A stretch of DNA of 64,000 nucleotides from positions 1 through 64,000 of the forward strand of contig NZ_JABXKJ010000239.1 in assembly GCF_017115085.1 (NCBI RefSeq). The letters are read 5' to 3'. This document shows, piece by piece, positions 25,439-34,703 of the stretch; position 1 is the first letter of the stretch, and every line of letters begins with the position of its first letter. The notes under the pieces were generated by a model. That model worked only from the letters and a program-made list of their open reading frames with translations. It was not told the origin of the DNA and searched no databases. The DNA is from Nostoc sp. NMS7 (GTDB lineage: Bacteria; Cyanobacteriota; Cyanobacteriia; Cyanobacteriales; Nostocaceae). Made by a program: the position numbers and the translations under genes.

Positions 25439-27472
25439 ATGCCTGCGCCTACTATCAACTCCACGATCACTGCCTTTCCCTTGAGTGCCGTAGTCGGTCA
25501 AGAAGCAATTAAATTAGCCTTGCTGTTAGCCGCAGTTGATCCTGGTTTGGGGGGAGTGGCGATCGCAGGTCGTCGCGGTACGGCAAAATCTGTGATGGCT
25601 CGTGCTATCCACGCTCTACTACCGCCGATTGAAGTTGTCAAAGGTTCAATCAGCAATTGTGACCCTAATCACCGCGAAGAATGGGATGATCAACTGTTGG
25701 CGGAGTACGCAGACAAAGATATTCAAGATGTTCCCGTCGAAATCATCAGAGCGCCTTTTTTGCAAATTCCTCTAGGTATCACTGAAGACAGACTCCTCGG
25801 TTCTGTAGATGTGGAAAAGTCGGTAAAAGAAGGTGATACCATTTTTCAGCCCGGTTTACTCGCTACAGCAAACCGGGGTGTACTGTACGTAGATGAAATT
25901 AATTTATTAGATGACCAAATATCAAATCAGCTTCTAACAGTATTATCTGACGGGCGCAACCAAATTGAACGGGAAGGGATTAGTTTTCAGCATCCTTGCA
26001 AATCCTTATTTATTGCCACCTACAACCCAGAAGAAGGCGGATTACGGGAGCATTTGTTAGATAGAATTGCGATCGCACTCTCTGCTGACGGTGTACTCGG
26101 TTTAGATCAAAGAGTAGAAGCAGTAGAAGTTGCGATCGCCTATTCTAAATCTCCCCAAGACTTCCTCGAACAGTACAACGAAGATTTAGACGCCCTCAAA
26201 ACCCAAATCATCTTGGCGCGGGAATGGTTGAAAGAAGTAATCATCACCCATGAACAAATTGCCTACTTAGTAGATGAGGCGATTCGCGGTGGAGTTCAGG
26301 GACATCGCGCCGAGTTATTCGCCACGCGGGTTGCTAAGGCGGCGGCGGCTTTGGAGGGACGAACAACAGTCAATGCTGAAGATTTGCGCCGTGCTGTGGA
26401 ACTGGTGATTGTTCCACGCGCCACAATTGTGCAGACACCACCACCAGAACAATCACCACCACCGCCTCCACCTCCACCACAGAATCAAGAAGAACCTCAG
26501 GAGGAATCAGAAGAGGAAGAAGAGGAAGAACAAAAAGAACAAGAAGAAAATCAAGAGCAAGAACCCCCTAGCATCCCTGAAGAATTCATTTTTGATCCAG
26601 AAGGGGTAATTCTTGATGACAGCGTGCTTTACTTTACTCAAATGGCGAAGCGGCAAGCTAAATCTGGTAGTCGTAGTGTGATATTTTCCGATGACAGGGG
26701 ACGCTACATTAAGCCAATGTTGCCCAAGGGGAAAGCGCGACGCATTGCAGTAGATGCCACCTTGAGAGCTGCGGCTCCTTATCAAAAAGCCCGGAGAGAA
26801 AAACACCCAGACAGAAAAGTTATTGTTGAACAGGGTGATATTCGCTCGAAACGCCTGGTACGCAAAGCTGGGGCGTTGGTAGTATTTGTGGTAGATGCTT
26901 CTGGCTCAATGGCCTTGAATCGAATGCAATCGGCGAAAGGTGCGGTGATGCAACTGTTGACAGAAGCTTATCAAAACCGCGACCAAATAGCATTGATTCC
27001 CTTCCGGGGAGAACGGGCTGAGGTATTATTGCCTCCAACACGTTCTATTGCCTTAGCGCGTAACCGCTTGGAAAGGTTGCCCTGTGGTGGGGGTTCGCCC
27101 TTAGCGCATGGTTTAACCCAAGCTGTGCGCGTCGGCTTAAATGCCCAGATGAGCGGAGATATTGGGCAAGTTGTGGTTGTAGCAATCACCGATGGGCGGG
27201 GTAATATTCCCTTAGCGCGTTCTTTAGGTGAAGAACTAGAACCAGGAGAAAAGCCAGATATCAAAGGAGAATTATTAGAAATTGCTGCCAGAATCCGGGC
27301 TTTAGGAATGCAACTATTAGTAATTGATACGGAAAGTAAATTTGTGTCCACGGGCTTTGCTAAGGAATTATCGCAAACAGCAGGCGGTAAATATTATCAT
27401 TTGCCGAAAGCGACAGATCAAGCTATTGCTGCTATGACCAAAGGTGCGATCGCTGATTTAAAATCTCGATAA
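25439..27472 (+). CDS. chlD: Magnesium chelatase subunit D
   Basis: This 677-residue protein has an N-terminal AAA+ domain with a degenerate P-loop (GRRGTAKS, 44-51), then a proline run and a Glu/Gln-rich acidic linker (about 335-380). The C-terminal von Willebrand A/integrin-I domain has the MIDAS sequence DASGSMA. This is the ChlD architecture. With ChlI and ChlH it inserts Mg2+ into protoporphyrin IX, the first committed step to chlorophyll. The other subunits are not in this window. It converges with sigF across a short tandem repeat. Confidence 0.96.
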   Translation: MPAPTINSTITAFPLSAVVGQEAIKLALLLAAVDPGLGGVAIAGRRGTAKSVMARAIHALLPPIEVVKGSISNCDPNHREEWDDQLLAEYADKDIQDVPVEIIRAPFLQIPLGITEDRLLGSVDVEKSVKEGDTIFQPGLLATANRGVLYVDEINLLDDQISNQLLTVLSDGRNQIEREGISFQHPCKSLFIATYNPEEGGLREHLLDRIAIALSADGVLGLDQRVEAVEVAIAYSKSPQDFLEQYNEDLDALKTQIILAREWLKEVIITHEQIAYLVDEAIRGGVQGHRAELFATRVAKAAAALEGRTTVNAEDLRRAVELVIVPRATIVQTPPPEQSPPPPPPPPQNQEEPQEESEEEEEEEQKEQEENQEQEPPSIPEEFIFDPEGVILDDSVLYFTQMAKRQAKSGSRSVIFSDDRGRYIKPMLPKGKARRIAVDATLRAAAPYQKARREKHPDRKVIVEQGDIRSKRLVRKAGALVVFVVDASGSMALNRMQSAKGAVMQLLTEAYQNRDQIALIPFRGERAEVLLPPTRSIALARNRLERLPCGGGSPLAHGLTQAVRVGLNAQMSGDIGQVVVVAITDGRGNIPLARSLGEELEPGEKPDIKGELLEIAARIRALGMQLLVIDTESKFVSTGFAKELSQTAGGKYYHLPKATDQAIAAMTKGAIADLKSR

Positions 27473-27516
27473 TTTAGTCATTGGTCATTGGTCATTGGGT
27501 TTTTGACTTAGCACTA

Positions 27517-28308
27517 CTAAGACCCTGTGGGCATTACCTGTGGTTGTAAATAGTATATCAAATCTTGAATTCCCTTTTGCAGATACCGCGTTACCGTCAT
27601 TGGACTAGTGCCAATATTTTTAGCCGCATCCTTGCGAGAAAGTTCCTTCAAAAATACCATTTCAACTGCCATGCGGGGTTTGTCTTCTAACATATTTATT
27701 GCACCTTGGAGTTGTTGCCGTTCTTCTTCTTCTTGGAGGAGAACATGAGAACGAGGACAAGGAAGTGCCTCACCCAAGGTGATTTGGGAATCAACATAGT
27801 TAAGTGCGGTCGCATCTAAACTCAAAGGCATACGGTTTTGAGCAGCTAACTTGGTTTCTTGCCATTCTTGCAGAGATACCTGAAGTTCCTTGGCGATTTC
27901 AGCATCTTTGGGAAGGCGACCTAAAGACATTGCCAAGTCCTTGCGAATCTTTTGCCCTTCATTATACAGTTCTTGCCAACGACGGGGAATTCTTAATAGA
28001 GTACTGCGATCGCGCAAAAAGTGCAGCATCTCACCGCGAATGTATGGTACAGCAAAGGAACTAAAGGCAAATCCTTGGCTAGGGTCGAAGCGCTCAATTG
28101 CCCTAATCAAACCAATATAACCGATTTGTGCTAAATCTTCATAAGGTTCATTACATTGATGGCTGAATTTATGAGCCATCTTTCGCACTAAGCCAGTATG
28201 TAACTCTACAAGTTCATTACGAAGTTTTATAGAAGGATTCTGGTGGTACAAGTGTAATAATTCTATACCATCAATTCGTAAAGAGGACTCACTTGTTGCC
28301 ATATACAT
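27517..28308 (-). CDS. sigF: RNA polymerase sigma factor, group 3 (SigF-type)
   Basis: This 263-residue sigma factor has region 2 (DLAQIGYIGLIRAIERFDPS, then FSSFAVPYIRGEMLHFLRD), region 3 (RIPRRWQELYNEGQ, PKDAEIAKEL) and region 4 ending in a helix-turn-helix (SRKDAAKNIGTSPMTVTRYL). The pattern matches the SigB/F/G group, and cyanobacteria have one such factor, SigF. In Synechocystis it governs pili and motility, and in Nostoc punctiforme it takes part in hormogonium development. Its own promoter would lie in the divergent gap before the BI-1 gene. Confidence 0.88.
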   Translation of the reverse strand: MYMATSESSLRIDGIELLHLYHQNPSIKLRNELVELHTGLVRKMAHKFSHQCNEPYEDLAQIGYIGLIRAIERFDPSQGFAFSSFAVPYIRGEMLHFLRDRSTLLRIPRRWQELYNEGQKIRKDLAMSLGRLPKDAEIAKELQVSLQEWQETKLAAQNRMPLSLDATALNYVDSQITLGEALPCPRSHVLLQEEEERQQLQGAINMLEDKPRMAVEMVFLKELSRKDAAKNIGTSPMTVTRYLQKGIQDLIYYLQPQVMPTGS

Positions 28309-28640
28309 TCCCTTGTTGTAACTCCTATTCCTAAGAAAATGGAGTTGCGTATATTTTCTTTTAAGCTGTCATTATTTTCCCTAGTCAAGTCGGAATTAGC
28401 TATCGTCGTTTCACTGAACTTATCAGGGGGTCGCACTCCAGAGTTCAGTATTTTTACGCATGATTTTGCTAACCTCTCTGTTGCAGGTTATTTTTGTTTT
28501 TTAGATAAAAATTTCAACATTGCATAATCTTTTTTGTTTAGTTGTCTTCTAACTTGCGTCACCCTTTCCTGGTTTGTTGCCCTAAATCTTGGTAAAAATA
28601 GGAATAAGCAGAACGTTTTCCTAAAAAACAGTTTTTCAAT
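28309..28640. other. Divergent promoter region between sigF and the BI-1 gene
   Basis: About 330 bp, AT-rich, with no gene recognised. It should hold promoters in both directions, but no motif stands out by eye. Confidence 0.4.
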
Positions 28641-29369
28641 ATGAGCAATACCAGTAATTTTCGTGAAGCTATCCGTGAGGCTAAATCTCACGCCCTCGTT
28701 GGCCCAAATGTGATTGCTAACGCCCTCCCCTACGTCGGTGGTGGATTGGTGCTAACGGCATTAGGAACCTACGGCGGTTTGGGAGTTATCCGTACTAACC
28801 CCGGAATATTCTTTCCCACCTTCATTGGTGCGGTGATTTTGGAGTTAGTTTTGTTCTTTGTTGCCCAAAATGTTGCCCAAAAAGGTAACAAGGGTCTTGC
28901 ACTACCCCTGTTGGCAACCTACAGCCTCTTGTCTGGATATACTCTCAGTGGTTTGATATTTGTCGCTTTGAGATCCCAAGGTGTTGGCATTCAAGGCATT
29001 GGGTTGGCTGCCCTTGGTTGTGGCGTCACCTTTATTTTCGCCCGTCAAATTGGTTCAAATCTTTCTGAACAAGACGGCATGGCTTTGACGAAAACCATTA
29101 ATCTCGGCGTTATTGCCTTGGTGGTTGTGTGTCTAGCCCAATTCGGATTTGCCATGTTTGGTGTTTACACGCCAAATTGGTTAGAAATTGCCATCTCCGG
29201 TTTAGGAGTATTCCTATTTGTTGGGGTTTCTGTTGTCGATTTCTATATCTTGCCCCGCACTTACAGCGATGACCAATATCTGCCTGCTGCTTTGTCGATG
29301 TACCTCACTTACATCAACTTGTTTGTGTTTATCTTGCGGTTGCTAATTTCCCTAAATGGCCGCAATTAA
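28641..29369 (+). CDS. Bax inhibitor-1 (BI-1/TMBIM) family membrane protein
   Basis: This 242-residue protein has a hydrophilic N terminus and about seven hydrophobic helices, the TMBIM layout. It contains the GYTLSGLIF segment in the middle helices and VSVVDFYILPRTYSDDQYLPAALSMYLTYINLFVFILRLL at the C-terminal end, with the two conserved Asp of the family's Ca2+/H+-linked pair likely D in VVDFY and D in SDDQY. Bacterial BI-1 proteins are pH-sensitive Ca2+ leak channels in vitro; the role in cyanobacteria is unknown. A strong terminator follows. Confidence 0.87.
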   Translation: MSNTSNFREAIREAKSHALVGPNVIANALPYVGGGLVLTALGTYGGLGVIRTNPGIFFPTFIGAVILELVLFFVAQNVAQKGNKGLALPLLATYSLLSGYTLSGLIFVALRSQGVGIQGIGLAALGCGVTFIFARQIGSNLSEQDGMALTKTINLGVIALVVVCLAQFGFAMFGVYTPNWLEIAISGLGVFLFVGVSVVDFYILPRTYSDDQYLPAALSMYLTYINLFVFILRLLISLNGRN

Positions 29370-29408
29370 TTGTCTGTAGGTACTAACAAAAGTAAAGTTT
29401 TATAAAGT

Positions 29409-29447
29409 AAAAACCGTGGTTAAATTTTTGACACCCACGGTTTTTTT
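29409..29447 (+). terminator. Rho-independent-type terminator after the BI-1 gene
   Basis: The stem AAACCGTGG / CCCACGGTTT encloses an AT-rich loop and runs into T7 on the downstream side, about 40 bp after the stop codon. Confidence 0.8.
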
Positions 29448-29501
29448 CATCGCTTTAATAGTGGAATATGTAGATAAGTTCGGCCTCAGGTGAGCAAAAG
29501 G

Positions 29502-29969
29502 ATGCTAGAACTCTTAACTATCAAGCGCGAAGTAGAAAGATTGTCTAATATCTTGACCAAGGCTGAAGCCTGTCTTTGACCTCCGAGAACTGAGTGCAAA
29601 AATTGAGGACTTGAATCAATTAATTTCTGATTCTACTTTCTGGGATAATTCTGTCACTTTCTATCAGAAACTTGAAGAAATTGAATCACTCAAGGCTCAA
29701 AAGAAACAATATCAGCGATCGCACTAGCCCAAGGTGTCCAACAAGTTAATAAAATTCAACCTTGGCAGATAAAATCCCTATTCAACAAGCTCATCCGGAA
29801 ATATATCTTACATCCTTACATCAGGGTGAAAGATTTAGTTACCAATGTAGAAACACCTGCTGCGGCAGAAGTTTTGGACGGTGAAATTGATTTGTTTATC
29901 AAAGCCTATTTGCAACAGCAAAATCAAACCACTTCTGTTACCCAAGAAAGGCTTGATAATTTCAAGTAA
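29502..29969 (+). pseudogene. Decayed copy of prfB (release factor 2) retaining its frameshift site
   Basis: The N-terminal part reads MLELLTIKREVERLSNILTK, parallel to [20 protein letters not shown] of the intact gene. It then hits CTTTGAC (29574-29580), the RF2 frameshift site; the +1 frame continues DLRELSAKIEDLNQL and STFWDN as in RF2. After about 80 codons this frame stops, the SPF and GGQ domains are missing, and a second piece restores the RF2 C terminus (ILHPYIRVKDLVTNVET ... DGEIDLFIKAYL) up to 29969. It is a duplicated prfB with the middle deleted. It lies about 290 bp before the real prfB. Confidence 0.88.
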
Positions 29970-30004
29970 TTTTTGTAACTTAAACCTTATCTAAGTTGAG
30001 AACC

Positions 30005-30164
30005 GTAGTTTTCGCCCTCACCCTAAATCCCTCTCCCAGACATGGGAGAGGGACTTTGAAATTCTGGCTCCCCGAATCCCAAATCTGGGATTCGGGGTTG
30101 GGGGATGAGGGCAAATCCTTTTGATCACAGAAGAACTATAGGTTTCAAGATAGACGTGATTTAT
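30005..30164. repeat. 160-bp structured dispersed repeat, copy 1
   Basis: This shares its outline with 37131-37295: CGTAGTTTT, GCCCTCACCC, two hairpins, GGGGTTGGGGGATGAG, then TTTTGATCACNGAAGAA and TTCAAGATAGACGTG. The hairpins are CTCTCCCAGACATGGGAGAG and CCCCGAATCCC / GGGATTCGGGG. The outer arms GCCCTCA and TGAGGGC can also pair, giving a branched fold. It sits between the prfB relic and prfB. Confidence 0.85.
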
Positions 30165-30260
30165 ATAATTAGTGCGGAGAGAATTTGCCCAACTACAGCT
30201 AAAATTAATAAAGAGCAATTTTCAAATCCAAAGCGCTCTATCTCTCATTCAGCAAGCACT

Positions 30261-31383
30261 ATGGAAGTCTTAGAACTCAAACGCGAAATCGAAACGTTGT
30301 CTAGCCGCCTGGGTAAAACCCAGGACTATCTTTGACGTACCTGCACTGACAGCCAAAATTCAAGACCTGGAAAAAATATCCGCTCAACCAGAATTTTGGG
30401 ATAACCAAACCCAAGCCCAACAAACGCTGCAAGAACTCAACGACCTGAAAGCCCACCTCCAGCAATACGATCGCTGGCATACGAATCTAGAAGATACTAA
30501 GGCTGTTGTTGAGTTGTTAGAGTTAGAAACCGATGAGGCACTACTCCAAGAAGCGGAATCTACCATCACTAAACTGAATCGTGACCTGGATCAGTGGGAG
30601 TTACAACAGTTACTTTCTGGCCCCTATGATGCTGAAGGTGCTGTAGTGACAATTAATGCTGGTGCTGGTGGCACAGATGCTCAAGACTGGGCATTTATGC
30701 TGATGCGAATGTACACCCGTTGGGGTGAAGCTCACGGGTATAAAGTAACTTTAGCTGAAGAGTCGGAGGGTGATGAAGCCGGAATTAAATCGGCAACTCT
30801 AGAAATTACTGGTCGCTATGCCTATGGTTATTTGCGATCGGAGATGGGTACACATCGCTTAGTGCGGATTTCACCTTTTAATGCCAACGGCAAGCGACAA
30901 ACCAGTTTTGCAGGGGTGGAAGTGATGCCGCAGATAGATAACTCTGTGCAGTTGGATATTCCAGACAAGGATTTGGAAATCACCACAACTCGCTCTGGTG
31001 GTAAAGGGGGGCAAAATGTCAACAAAGTAGAAACGGCGGTACGGGTTGTTCACCTTCCCACCGGTCTTGCCGTGCGCTGTACAGAAGAGCGATCGCAGCT
31101 GCAAAATAAAGAAAAAGCCCTAAATCGTCTCAAAGCAAAGCTGTTGGTCATAGCCAAGGAGCAACGTGCCCAAGAAATTGCTGAAATTCGTGGCGATATG
31201 GTGGAAGCCTCCTGGGGAAACCAAATCCGTAACTATGTGTTTCACCCTTACCAAATGGTGAAGGATTTACGTACAAATACTGAAACAACCGGGATCGGCG
31301 ATGTGATGAATGGCGAACTTGATACATTCATCCAGGCTTATCTGCGCCAAGAAAATAAACTAGTGGAAAACACTCCAGCATAA
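30261..31383 (+). CDS. prfB: Peptide chain release factor 2, with programmed +1 frameshift
   Basis: Translation starts at ATG 30261 ([13 protein letters not shown]). After 24 codons it meets TGA at 30333-30335; shifting +1 at CTT-TGAC continues as [12 protein letters not shown] through to 31383, giving about 373 residues, the normal RF2 length. The main frame has the UGA/UAA-reading tripeptide SPF (in [11 protein letters not shown]) and the peptidyl-hydrolysis motif GGQ (in [13 protein letters not shown]). RF2 ends translation at UAA and UGA codons; low RF2 favours the frameshift, so the gene is autoregulated. An apparent upstream start at 30105 lies within repeat sequence and is not the true one. 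Confidence 0.96.
30321..30336 (+). promoter_or_regulatory. RF2 programmed +1 frameshift site
   Basis: The sequence CAGGACTATCTTTGAC matches the classic RF2 recoding site (slippery CTT before TGA followed by C). The upstream CAGGA could serve as a weaker internal Shine-Dalgarno-like element than the AGGGGG of E. coli. The +1 frame is needed to make full-length RF2. Confidence 0.93.
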
Positions 31384-31474
31384 TTGGGGATTATTTACAA
31401 GTGCTAAGTGATTATTTTTAATATTACTTAGTACTTGTTATTTAGGGAACTCCAAGAAATAAATTACTACTACT

Positions 31475-32192
31475 TGTGGGGTGGGCGTCTCGCCATTGGT
31501 GTCAAGTTAAGGCAGATGCCCAAATGTCAAGTGAGGTTGCAGCGTTGCGTCGGTGTCGCCGACGCACGGCTTTGACCAAGCCCATAGAGCGTTGATACTC
31601 AACCAACCAAGGGATAAGTAGCAGTTATGGGTTTTTCAGGAGTGCGCGGTGGAAAAAATATAAACTACGAAAGACCATTTCAAAAGAAATGCGTTCAATA
31701 GGCTGTTGCAAAGCGACAGCAACATCAGTACACAAATCATTGAGGACAGCATAGAAAATCCATGTAGCATAAAGAAAGCATTTGTACGCCATTAGTGCCA
31801 CCGACCCACAGATAAGATAAACCCAACAATCTTTTTGTGAGTAAAAATGCATCCTCAATTTTCCAACGTCGGCGATACAAATCATATAATTGTTGTGGAG
31901 AAAGCTGTTGTGGGTCAAGGACATTAGTTAAATAATGATACCAAGTTTGACCCCAAAGTACTGAAACTTGGCGCATTGGGTAATGGCTTGATGGGGCGGG
32001 GGAGGTGACTCGATGCCGAAAATCTGGATTCCCTTGTTTTTTCCGGGGTTTACTCATGACTAGTATCAACACCACTGTCTTGAGTTTAACCATTGAGTTT
32101 TACCCTCTTGACAAGACTCTAATTTTCTTAACTTGACACCAATGGCGTCTCGCCCGCCATATAAACTGGGCGGGCGAGACGCCCACCCCACA
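31475..32192. repeat. Long intergenic hairpin split by an insertion
   Basis: Removing the insertion and one target copy restores a long stem: TGTGGGGTGGGCGTCTCGCC plus CGCC on the left, pairing with GGGCGGGCGAGACGCCCACC plus CCACA (32168-32192) on the right, about 24 bp with a short loop. The IS4-type relic entered near the apex of the left arm. Confidence 0.8.
31495..32143 (-). mobile_element. IS4-family insertion-sequence relic with 11-bp target duplication
   Basis: The 649-bp element has terminal inverted repeats ATTGGTGTCAAG / CTTGACACCAAT and is flanked by identical 11-bp copies GGCGTCTCGCC (31484-31494 and 32144-32154). On the minus strand it keeps the transposase C-terminal part, including the IS4 YREK signature (Y-x2-R-x3-E-x6-K in LYRRRWKIEDAFLLTKR). 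A frameshift near 31800 separates this from the last ~60 residues (FLYATWIFYAVLNDLC...). Most of the transposase, including the first catalytic residues, is deleted, so the element is dead by itself. Confidence 0.88.
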
Positions 32193-32242
32193 ATAAATAA
32201 TTGAATATTTTTTTTATTTGTCAGTCCCTTATTTTTCTAAGA

Positions 32243-32272
32243 TGAGCGCGTAGGCGTAGACATCGCATAGCA
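32243..32272. repeat. Dispersed repeat, reversed copy of GCGATGTCTACGCC
   Basis: GCGTAGGCGTAGACATCGC is the reverse-complement relative of the element at 73-105, 33834, 62044 and 62617. It lies in the gap before the DUF3285 gene. Confidence 0.65.
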
Positions 32273-32383
32273 CCCGATCTCATTAGTGTCTTTTCAAAAA
32301 TATCCCTTAGTAATATACAGGCGATCGCAATTCTATCCCAGACCAACTGTTACAGTTATAAAAGAGTCTGTGGACAAATAACT

Positions 32384-32539
32384 ATGAGCAATTCTCCTTC
32401 AACAGAACCTCAACCTAGCTACGTAAAGCTTGCCATGCGAAACATGGTGCGGAAGGGTGGAACTTCCCTGAAACATTTTGCGTTGACTGCCGTAGGGCTT
32501 CTAGCTCTCCTTGTTGGTCTTGCTTACCTAACTCACTAA
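32384..32539 (+). CDS. DUF3285 family small membrane protein
   Basis: This 51-residue protein has a hydrophilic N half (SNSPSTEPQPSYVKLAMRNM, then VRKGGTSLKHF) and one C-terminal hydrophobic helix (about 31-48) ending in LTH. The layout matches the small cyanobacterial DUF3285 family, whose function is not known. It is followed after 33 bp by ybeY in the same direction, so the two may share a transcript. Confidence 0.75.
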   Translation: MSNSPSTEPQPSYVKLAMRNMVRKGGTSLKHFALTAVGLLALLVGLAYLTH

Positions 32540-32572
32540 CGACAAACCGTAAACCTCAGACTAGGAGACTCT

Positions 32573-33106
32573 GTGCCCCTGAGAGTTGAACTATATGTGG
32601 AGGATTCTTTTTACGAGTTGTCCCCGACGACATTTGTAAAGATTGGGGACACTCATCCCCGAATTACTCCTGAAACTTGGGAAAATTGGTTTAATCACTG
32701 GTTAGAAATACTTCACCCTCATATTCCGCCAGCGCCAAGTTATGAAATCGGGCTGCGTTTGACAGATGACTCGCAAATTCAAGAACTGAATGCCCAGTAT
32801 CGTCAACAAAATAAGCCCACAGACGTTTTAGCCTTTGCTGCTTTGGAGGTAGATTTTCCTCAAAGCAAAGAAATGCTTGCCTCTGTACCATTATATTTAG
32901 GTGATATTATTGTCTCTGTAGATACAGCACAACGTCAAGCTCAACAGCAAGAACATAGCTTACCAACTGAGCTAGCCTGGTTAGCGGCTCACGCTTTATT
33001 ACACCTGTTGGGCTGGGATCATCCTGATGAAGAAAGTTTGGGGCGAATGTTAGAACAGCAAGTGAATTTGCTGAATGCAATAGGTATTGCTATTGACATG
33101 GAATAG
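32573..33106 (+). CDS. ybeY: Endoribonuclease YbeY (rRNA maturation factor)
   Basis: This 177-residue protein starts with GTG behind an AGGAGA ribosome site. The metal-binding motif H-x3-H-x5-H is clear (H140, H144, H150 in AAHALLHLLGWDH). The central region has KPTDVLAFA and LGDIIVS, both family hallmarks. YbeY is a single-strand endoribonuclease needed for 16S rRNA 3'-end maturation and ribosome quality control. A dgkA-type gene follows; the ybeY-dgkA order is common in bacteria. Confidence 0.95.
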   Translation: MPLRVELYVEDSFYELSPTTFVKIGDTHPRITPETWENWFNHWLEILHPHIPPAPSYEIGLRLTDDSQIQELNAQYRQQNKPTDVLAFAALEVDFPQSKEMLASVPLYLGDIIVSVDTAQRQAQQQEHSLPTELAWLAAHALLHLLGWDHPDEESLGRMLEQQVNLLNAIGIAIDME

Positions 33107-33256
33107 CAGTATGTGTATCTCTTAGTGCCAATTTTGAGCAATACTTTTATAATACTTTTGGGGAAAATTGCTTAAATATTGCCTGAAACTTAATTCCGCC
33201 ATTAAGATCGGCGAATATTCCCACTGTAGCAACTCTGTTCTTGTGTTTTTAAGTCT

Positions 33257-33712
33257 ATGTCCCAAAAAATTTCTCCATCACCAACGCCCACCTCGTTACA
33301 AACACTCGTGTCTAACGAACGGGAATTTTCTTGGAAAGTAGCCTCTAATTTATTTGTTAGTTTTAAATATGCCTGGGCTGGAATCAGCTATAGTTTTCAA
33401 ACTCAACGTAATTTTCGCATCCACATAAGTGTTTGCGCTTTAGCGATCGGTTTAAGCGTTTTTTTGCATCTGCAAGCGGTGGAAATAGCCGTAATTGGCA
33501 TAACTAGCGGTTTAGTTTTGGCATTAGAGTTACTAAATACTGCGATCGAGTCCGTTGTGGACTTAACCGTTAAGCAGACATACCATGATTTGGCAAAAAT
33601 TGCTAAAGATTGTGCGGCTGGTGCAGTCCTTGTCTCTGCTTTAGTAGCGGTGCTGGTAGCTGGTATACTATTGCTTCCTCCTCTGGTAAGGTTAATTATA
33701 TCGGCTTTGTAG
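33257..33712 (+). CDS. dgkA: Diacylglycerol/undecaprenol kinase family protein
   Basis: This 151-residue protein has a hydrophilic N terminus of about 45 residues and three hydrophobic helices. The family motif LELLNTAIESVVDL contains the catalytic Glu and Asn-x3-Glu pattern. Members are membrane kinases that phosphorylate diacylglycerol or, in many bacteria, undecaprenol. Which lipid is used here cannot be told from sequence. It lies 150 bp after ybeY in the same direction. Confidence 0.9.
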   Translation: MSQKISPSPTPTSLQTLVSNEREFSWKVASNLFVSFKYAWAGISYSFQTQRNFRIHISVCALAIGLSVFLHLQAVEIAVIGITSGLVLALELLNTAIESVVDLTVKQTYHDLAKIAKDCAAGAVLVSALVAVLVAGILLLPPLVRLIISAL

Positions 33713-34100
33713 ATGTGATTTGCTTCGACTTAGCCCAACCCAGGCATTGCCAAGTGACTTGGTAACAGGATCAAACTCTGTCCGATCCCCTTTGGAGAAC
33801 ACATGATCAGCAATTCAAAATTTAAATAATGCGATGTCTACGATGGTTACTGAGCCCTTCGACAAGCTCAGGGTAACACTTGCCGTTCGTGCAGCGTCTC
33901 GTAGAGAAGTGCGGGCGTAGCTGCGGCGCCAAGCATCCTGGTTAAAGGGTTACTTGGTAATCTTTAGGAAGTGACTTATTGTAAAGCTTACCTAAGTCGA
34001 TCCACGTTAGCGTTATTTTTACCCTAGCAAACAAATAGCATGAGATACTGGTCTATGCTTTTTGCAACTGATCAGTGGTAAAAACCAGGAGTGATGAGCT
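33713..34100. repeat. Gap with a composite dispersed repeat
   Basis: Positions 33834-33935 join GCGATGTCTACGATGG, CCCTTCGACAAGCTCAGGGT and GCAGCGTCTCGTAGAGAAGT, pieces of two dispersed repeat families seen elsewhere here. No gene is visible. The end of the gap carries the AGGAG ribosome site of trpG. Confidence 0.65.
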
Positions 34101-34688
34101 TTGATTATAGTTATCGACAATTACGACAGTTTTACATATAATTTAGTGCAGTATCTGGGAGAATTGGCATCAGAGTTGCCAGTAGCAGATGATATTAAAG
34201 TTTTTCGTAACGACAAGATATCCATAGATGAGATTCGGGCATTAAAGCCGGAAGCCGTAGTTATTTCTCCTGGGCCAGGTCGCCCGGAAGATGCCGGCAT
34301 TTCTTTAGAATTGATTGAACAGCTAGGACAAGAGTTGCCAATCTTGGGAGTCTGTTTAGGACATCAAAGCATCGGTCAAGTGTTCGGTGGTAAAATAATT
34401 GCTGCTCCAGAGTTGATGCATGGCAAAACCTCTCAGGTGTCTCACAGTGGGGTGGGGGTTTTCCGGGGATTAGAAAATCCTCTAACTGCCACTAGATATC
34501 ATAGTTTGGTGATCGAACGTGAGACTTGCCCAGATGTGTTAGAAATCACGGCTTGGGTTGAAGATAACACCATTATGGCAGTCCGACACCGGAACTATCC
34601 TCACATTCAGGGCGTCCAGTTTCACCCAGAGAGTATCCTGACATCTTCAGGAAAACAGTTATTGCGAAATTTTCTGGAACAGTTATAG
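34101..34688 (+). CDS. trpG: Anthranilate/aminodeoxychorismate synthase glutaminase component
   Basis: This 195-residue class I glutamine amidotransferase starts with TTG ([15 protein letters not shown]), with AGGAG about 10 bases upstream. The catalytic triad is C85 (LGVCLGHQS), H175 and E177 (GVQFHPES); SPGPG (56-60) forms the family's oxyanion region. It supplies ammonia to TrpE or PabB for anthranilate (tryptophan) or aminodeoxychorismate (folate). The synthase partner is not nearby. The next gene begins 15 bp later. Confidence 0.93.
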   Translation: MIIVIDNYDSFTYNLVQYLGELASELPVADDIKVFRNDKISIDEIRALKPEAVVISPGPGRPEDAGISLELIEQLGQELPILGVCLGHQSIGQVFGGKIIAAPELMHGKTSQVSHSGVGVFRGLENPLTATRYHSLVIERETCPDVLEITAWVEDNTIMAVRHRNYPHIQGVQFHPESILTSSGKQLLRNFLEQL

Positions 34689-34703
34689 TCAAGAGTATAA
34701 TTA

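Noticed and set aside
26409-26806. Frames overlapping the acidic linker of chlD
   Set aside because: Low-complexity GAA/CCA codons of the chlD linker open other frames; chlD itself is certain.
30105-30260. Upstream start for prfB
   Set aside because: It lies in the 160-bp dispersed repeat; the relic copy and RF2 family both begin at the MEVLEL/MLELL position.
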